NCBI RefSeq assembly: GCF_006546775.1
Contig: NZ_VICE01000007.1
Location: 1-40,584 of the forward strand
Origin: Marilutibacter aestuarii
GTDB taxonomy: Bacteria; Pseudomonadota; Gammaproteobacteria; Xanthomonadales; Xanthomonadaceae
Direction of reading: 5' to 3'
DNA length: 40,584 bases
The first letter of the stretch is position 1, and every line of letters starts with the position of its first letter. This document shows positions 38,723 to 40,584 of this stretch, in pieces. Position numbers and translations under genes: made by a program. The notes under the pieces are model-generated. The model was not told the origin of the DNA. It saw only the letters and a list, made by a program, of their open reading frames with translations, and made no database searches.

Positions 38723-40555
38723 TCAGGTCGCGCTCGCGTCGAAGGCGCTGGCCCCGCGCGTGGCCGGACCGGCGACGCGACGGAACAGGTCGAACAGCTC
38801 GCGGCCCATGCCGGCGTGGTGGCTGGCCAGGTCGGCCGTGGCCGCTTCGCGGGCCTCGAACACGGCCGCGTCCACCATCGCCTCCAGGGTGCCGGCGACG
38901 GCATCGACGCGGACCACGTCGCCGTCGCGCAGGCGCGCCAGCGGCCCGCCGCAGGCGGCCTCGGGGCTGACATGGATCGCGGCGGGCACCTGGCCCGAGG
39001 CCCCGGACATGCGGCCGTCGGTGACCAGGGCAACGCGATGGCCGCGCTTTTGCAGCACGCCCAGGGTCGGCGTGAGCTGGTGGAGCTCCGGCATGCCGTT
39101 GGCCTGCGGCCCCTGGAAGCGGACGACCACGACCACGTCGCGGTCGAGCTCGCCCTGCTCGAAGGCGTGCTTGACCTCGCCCTGCTCGCTGAAGATCCGG
39201 CACGGCGCCTCGACTACCTGGCGGTCGTCCGGTACCGCGGAGACCTTGATCGCGCCGGTGCCGAGGTTGCCGCGCAACACGCGCAGCCCACCGTCGGCAC
39301 GGAACGGCTCGGCCACCGGACGCAGCACGGAGAGAGCGGCGCTGCGCCCGGGGGCCGGCACATGGACCAGGCCGCCGGCCTCGTCGAGCCGGGCCTCCAC
39401 GCGGTAGCGCGCGAGGCCGGGCCCGGCGACGGTTTCCACGTCGCCATGCAACAGGCCGGCGTCGAGCAGCTCGCCGATCATGAAGGCCAGCCCGCCGGCG
39501 GCATGGAAGTGGTTCACGTCGGCGCTGCCGTTGGGATACACGCGCGCCAGCAGCGGGACCACCGAAGACAGCGCGTCGAAGTCCTCGAGCCTGAGCTCGA
39601 TGCCGGCCGCCGCGGCGATGGCGACGATGTGCAGCAGGTGGTTGGTCGAGCCGCCGGTCGCGTGCAGGCCGACGACGCCGTTGACGATGGCGCGCTCGTC
39701 GACCAGGCGACCGACGGGCCGGTAGTCCGTGCCCAGCGCGGTGATCGCCGCCGCCCGGCGCGCCGCCTCGGCGGTCAGCGCATCGCGCAGGGGCGTGTTG
39801 GGGTTGACGAAGCTGGCGCCCGGCAGGTGCAGGCCCATGATCTCCATCAGCATCTGGTTGGAATTGGCGGTGCCGTAGAAGGTGCAGGTGCCGGGCGAGT
39901 GGTAGCTCGCCGACTCGGCCTCCAGCAGTTCCTCGCGCGTGGCCTTGCCCTCCGCGTAGCGCTGCCGCACGCGGGACTTCTCGTCGTTGGGGATGCCGGA
40001 GGGCATCGGTCCCGCCGGCACGAAGATCGCCGGCAGGTGGCCGAAGCTCAGCGCGCCGATCAGCAGGCCGGGCACGATCTTGTCGCAGACGCCGAGGTAG
40101 AGCGCGGCGTCGAACATGTCATGCGACAGCGCGACCGCGGTGGAGAGCGCGATCACGTCGCGCGAGAACAGGCTCAGCTCCATGCCGGCCCGGCCCTGGG
40201 TGACGCCGTCGCACATCGCCGGCACGCCGCCGGCGACCTGTGCGGTCGCGCCGGCGTTGCGCGCGGCGTTCTTGATCAGGAACGGGAAGCGCTCGAAGGG
40301 CTGGTGCGCCGAGAGCATGTCGTTGTAGGCGGTGACGATGCCCAGGTTGGGCGCGCGGCCGTCGCGCAGCGCCTCCTTGTCCGCGGGGCCGCAGGCGGCG
40401 AAGCCATGGGCCAGGTTGCCGCAGGAGAGGGTGGCCCGGTGCGGGCCCTGGCCGGCGGCGGCGTCGATCCGCGCCAGGTAGGCCGCGCGCCCGTCGCGGC
40501 TGCGGGCGCGGATGCGCTCGGTGACCTCGGCGATGGTGGGATGCAGGGAAACCAT
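38723..40555 (-). CDS. edd: Phosphogluconate dehydratase
   Basis: A 610-residue Fe-S enzyme of the IlvD/Edd family that dehydrates 6-phosphogluconate to KDPG, the first committed Entner-Doudoroff step. The iron-sulfur cysteines appear in [22 protein letters not shown] and [11 protein letters not shown]. Further marks are [23 protein letters not shown] (in two parts), [13 protein letters not shown] and [11 protein letters not shown] near the C-terminus. Length equals E. coli Edd (603). ATG 40555 follows GAGG at good spacing and the whole gene is inside the window. Its promoter would be at or beyond the right edge. eda follows after 76 bp. Confidence 0.95.
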   Translation of the reverse strand: MVSLHPTIAEVTERIRARSRDGRAAYLARIDAAAGQGPHRATLSCGNLAHGFAACGPADKEALRDGRAPNLGIVTAYNDMLSAHQPFERFPFLIKNAARNAGATAQVAGGVPAMCDGVTQGRAGMELSLFSRDVIALSTAVALSHDMFDAALYLGVCDKIVPGLLIGALSFGHLPAIFVPAGPMPSGIPNDEKSRVRQRYAEGKATREELLEAESASYHSPGTCTFYGTANSNQMLMEIMGLHLPGASFVNPNTPLRDALTAEAARRAAAITALGTDYRPVGRLVDERAIVNGVVGLHATGGSTNHLLHIVAIAAAAGIELRLEDFDALSSVVPLLARVYPNGSADVNHFHAAGGLAFMIGELLDAGLLHGDVETVAGPGLARYRVEARLDEAGGLVHVPAPGRSAALSVLRPVAEPFRADGGLRVLRGNLGTGAIKVSAVPDDRQVVEAPCRIFSEQGEVKHAFEQGELDRDVVVVVRFQGPQANGMPELHQLTPTLGVLQKRGHRVALVTDGRMSGASGQVPAAIHVSPEAACGGPLARLRDGDVVRVDAVAGTLEAMVDAAVFEAREAATADLASHHAGMGRELFDLFRRVAGPATRGASAFDASAT

Positions 40556-40584
40556 GCTGACCTCGTTGTGTGTTCGATGCCGCG

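Noticed and set aside
1-40584. Search for tRNA, rRNA, riboswitch and plasmid or phage replication signals
   Set aside because: Nothing convincing was seen by eye; a covariance-model scan would be needed to exclude small RNAs.

Overview
The window is very G+C-rich and densely packed. It looks like a chromosomal segment of a gammaproteobacterium of the Xanthomonadaceae/Lysobacteraceae (Lysobacter, Luteimonas or Pseudoxanthomonas type). The grounds are two long TonB-dependent receptors of the xanthomonad carbohydrate class, an Entner-Doudoroff edd/eda pair beside a FucP/NagP-type sugar permease and a LacI regulator, YdiI- and Ycf46-type housekeeping genes, and intergenic repeats typical of that group. 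This placement is inferred from gene content; no rRNA or tRNA gene was found.

Layout. (1) 1-1102: a scarred left edge with the C-terminal end of an IS3-type transposase, an in-frame remnant like DUF1801, one small secreted protein and a decayed coding fragment. (2) 1103-8352: an alpha-glucan locus. A secreted GH13 alpha-amylase and a TonB-dependent receptor diverge from a region carrying two LacI-type palindromes 21 bp apart. A glucokinase further on has a third copy of the same palindrome in its upstream region. (3) 8496-28684: ordinary cell-envelope and hypothetical genes: uppP, a PEBP-like protein, a TPR-sulfotransferase, a plsC-type acyltransferase, a YheT-type hydrolase, a YdiI-type thioesterase, a 64-residue orphan protein, a run of minus-strand genes (AEC transporter, lipoprotein, ParA-like ATPase, SixA-type phosphatase, YceI protein, phospholipase D-type lipoprotein), a Ycf46-type AAA ATPase, two adjacent 2-oxoglutarate/Fe(II) oxygenases and a gamma-glutamyltransferase. 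(4) 28796-40555: a second sugar locus. On the minus strand are a second glucokinase, a TonB-dependent receptor and a GH20 hexosaminidase lipoprotein. Diverging from them are a sugar permease and a LacI regulator. Beyond these lie eda and edd on the minus strand.

How the parts fit. In both sugar loci a surface or periplasmic glycosidase cuts a polymer, a TonB-dependent receptor takes the oligomers through the outer membrane, and a Glk-family kinase traps the sugar. In the second locus edd and eda turn 6-phosphogluconate into pyruvate and glyceraldehyde-3-phosphate. The two loci carry different palindromic operators (TGnAwACGTwTkCA against TGACAnCGnTGTCA), so they probably answer to different LacI-family regulators, only one of which is encoded here.

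I did not find a clearly new multi-gene system. The best leads are the operator architecture of the two sugar loci, the pair of 2OG oxygenases, the TPR-sulfotransferase with an eroded cofactor loop, and the orphan 64-residue protein with its own extended -10 promoter.
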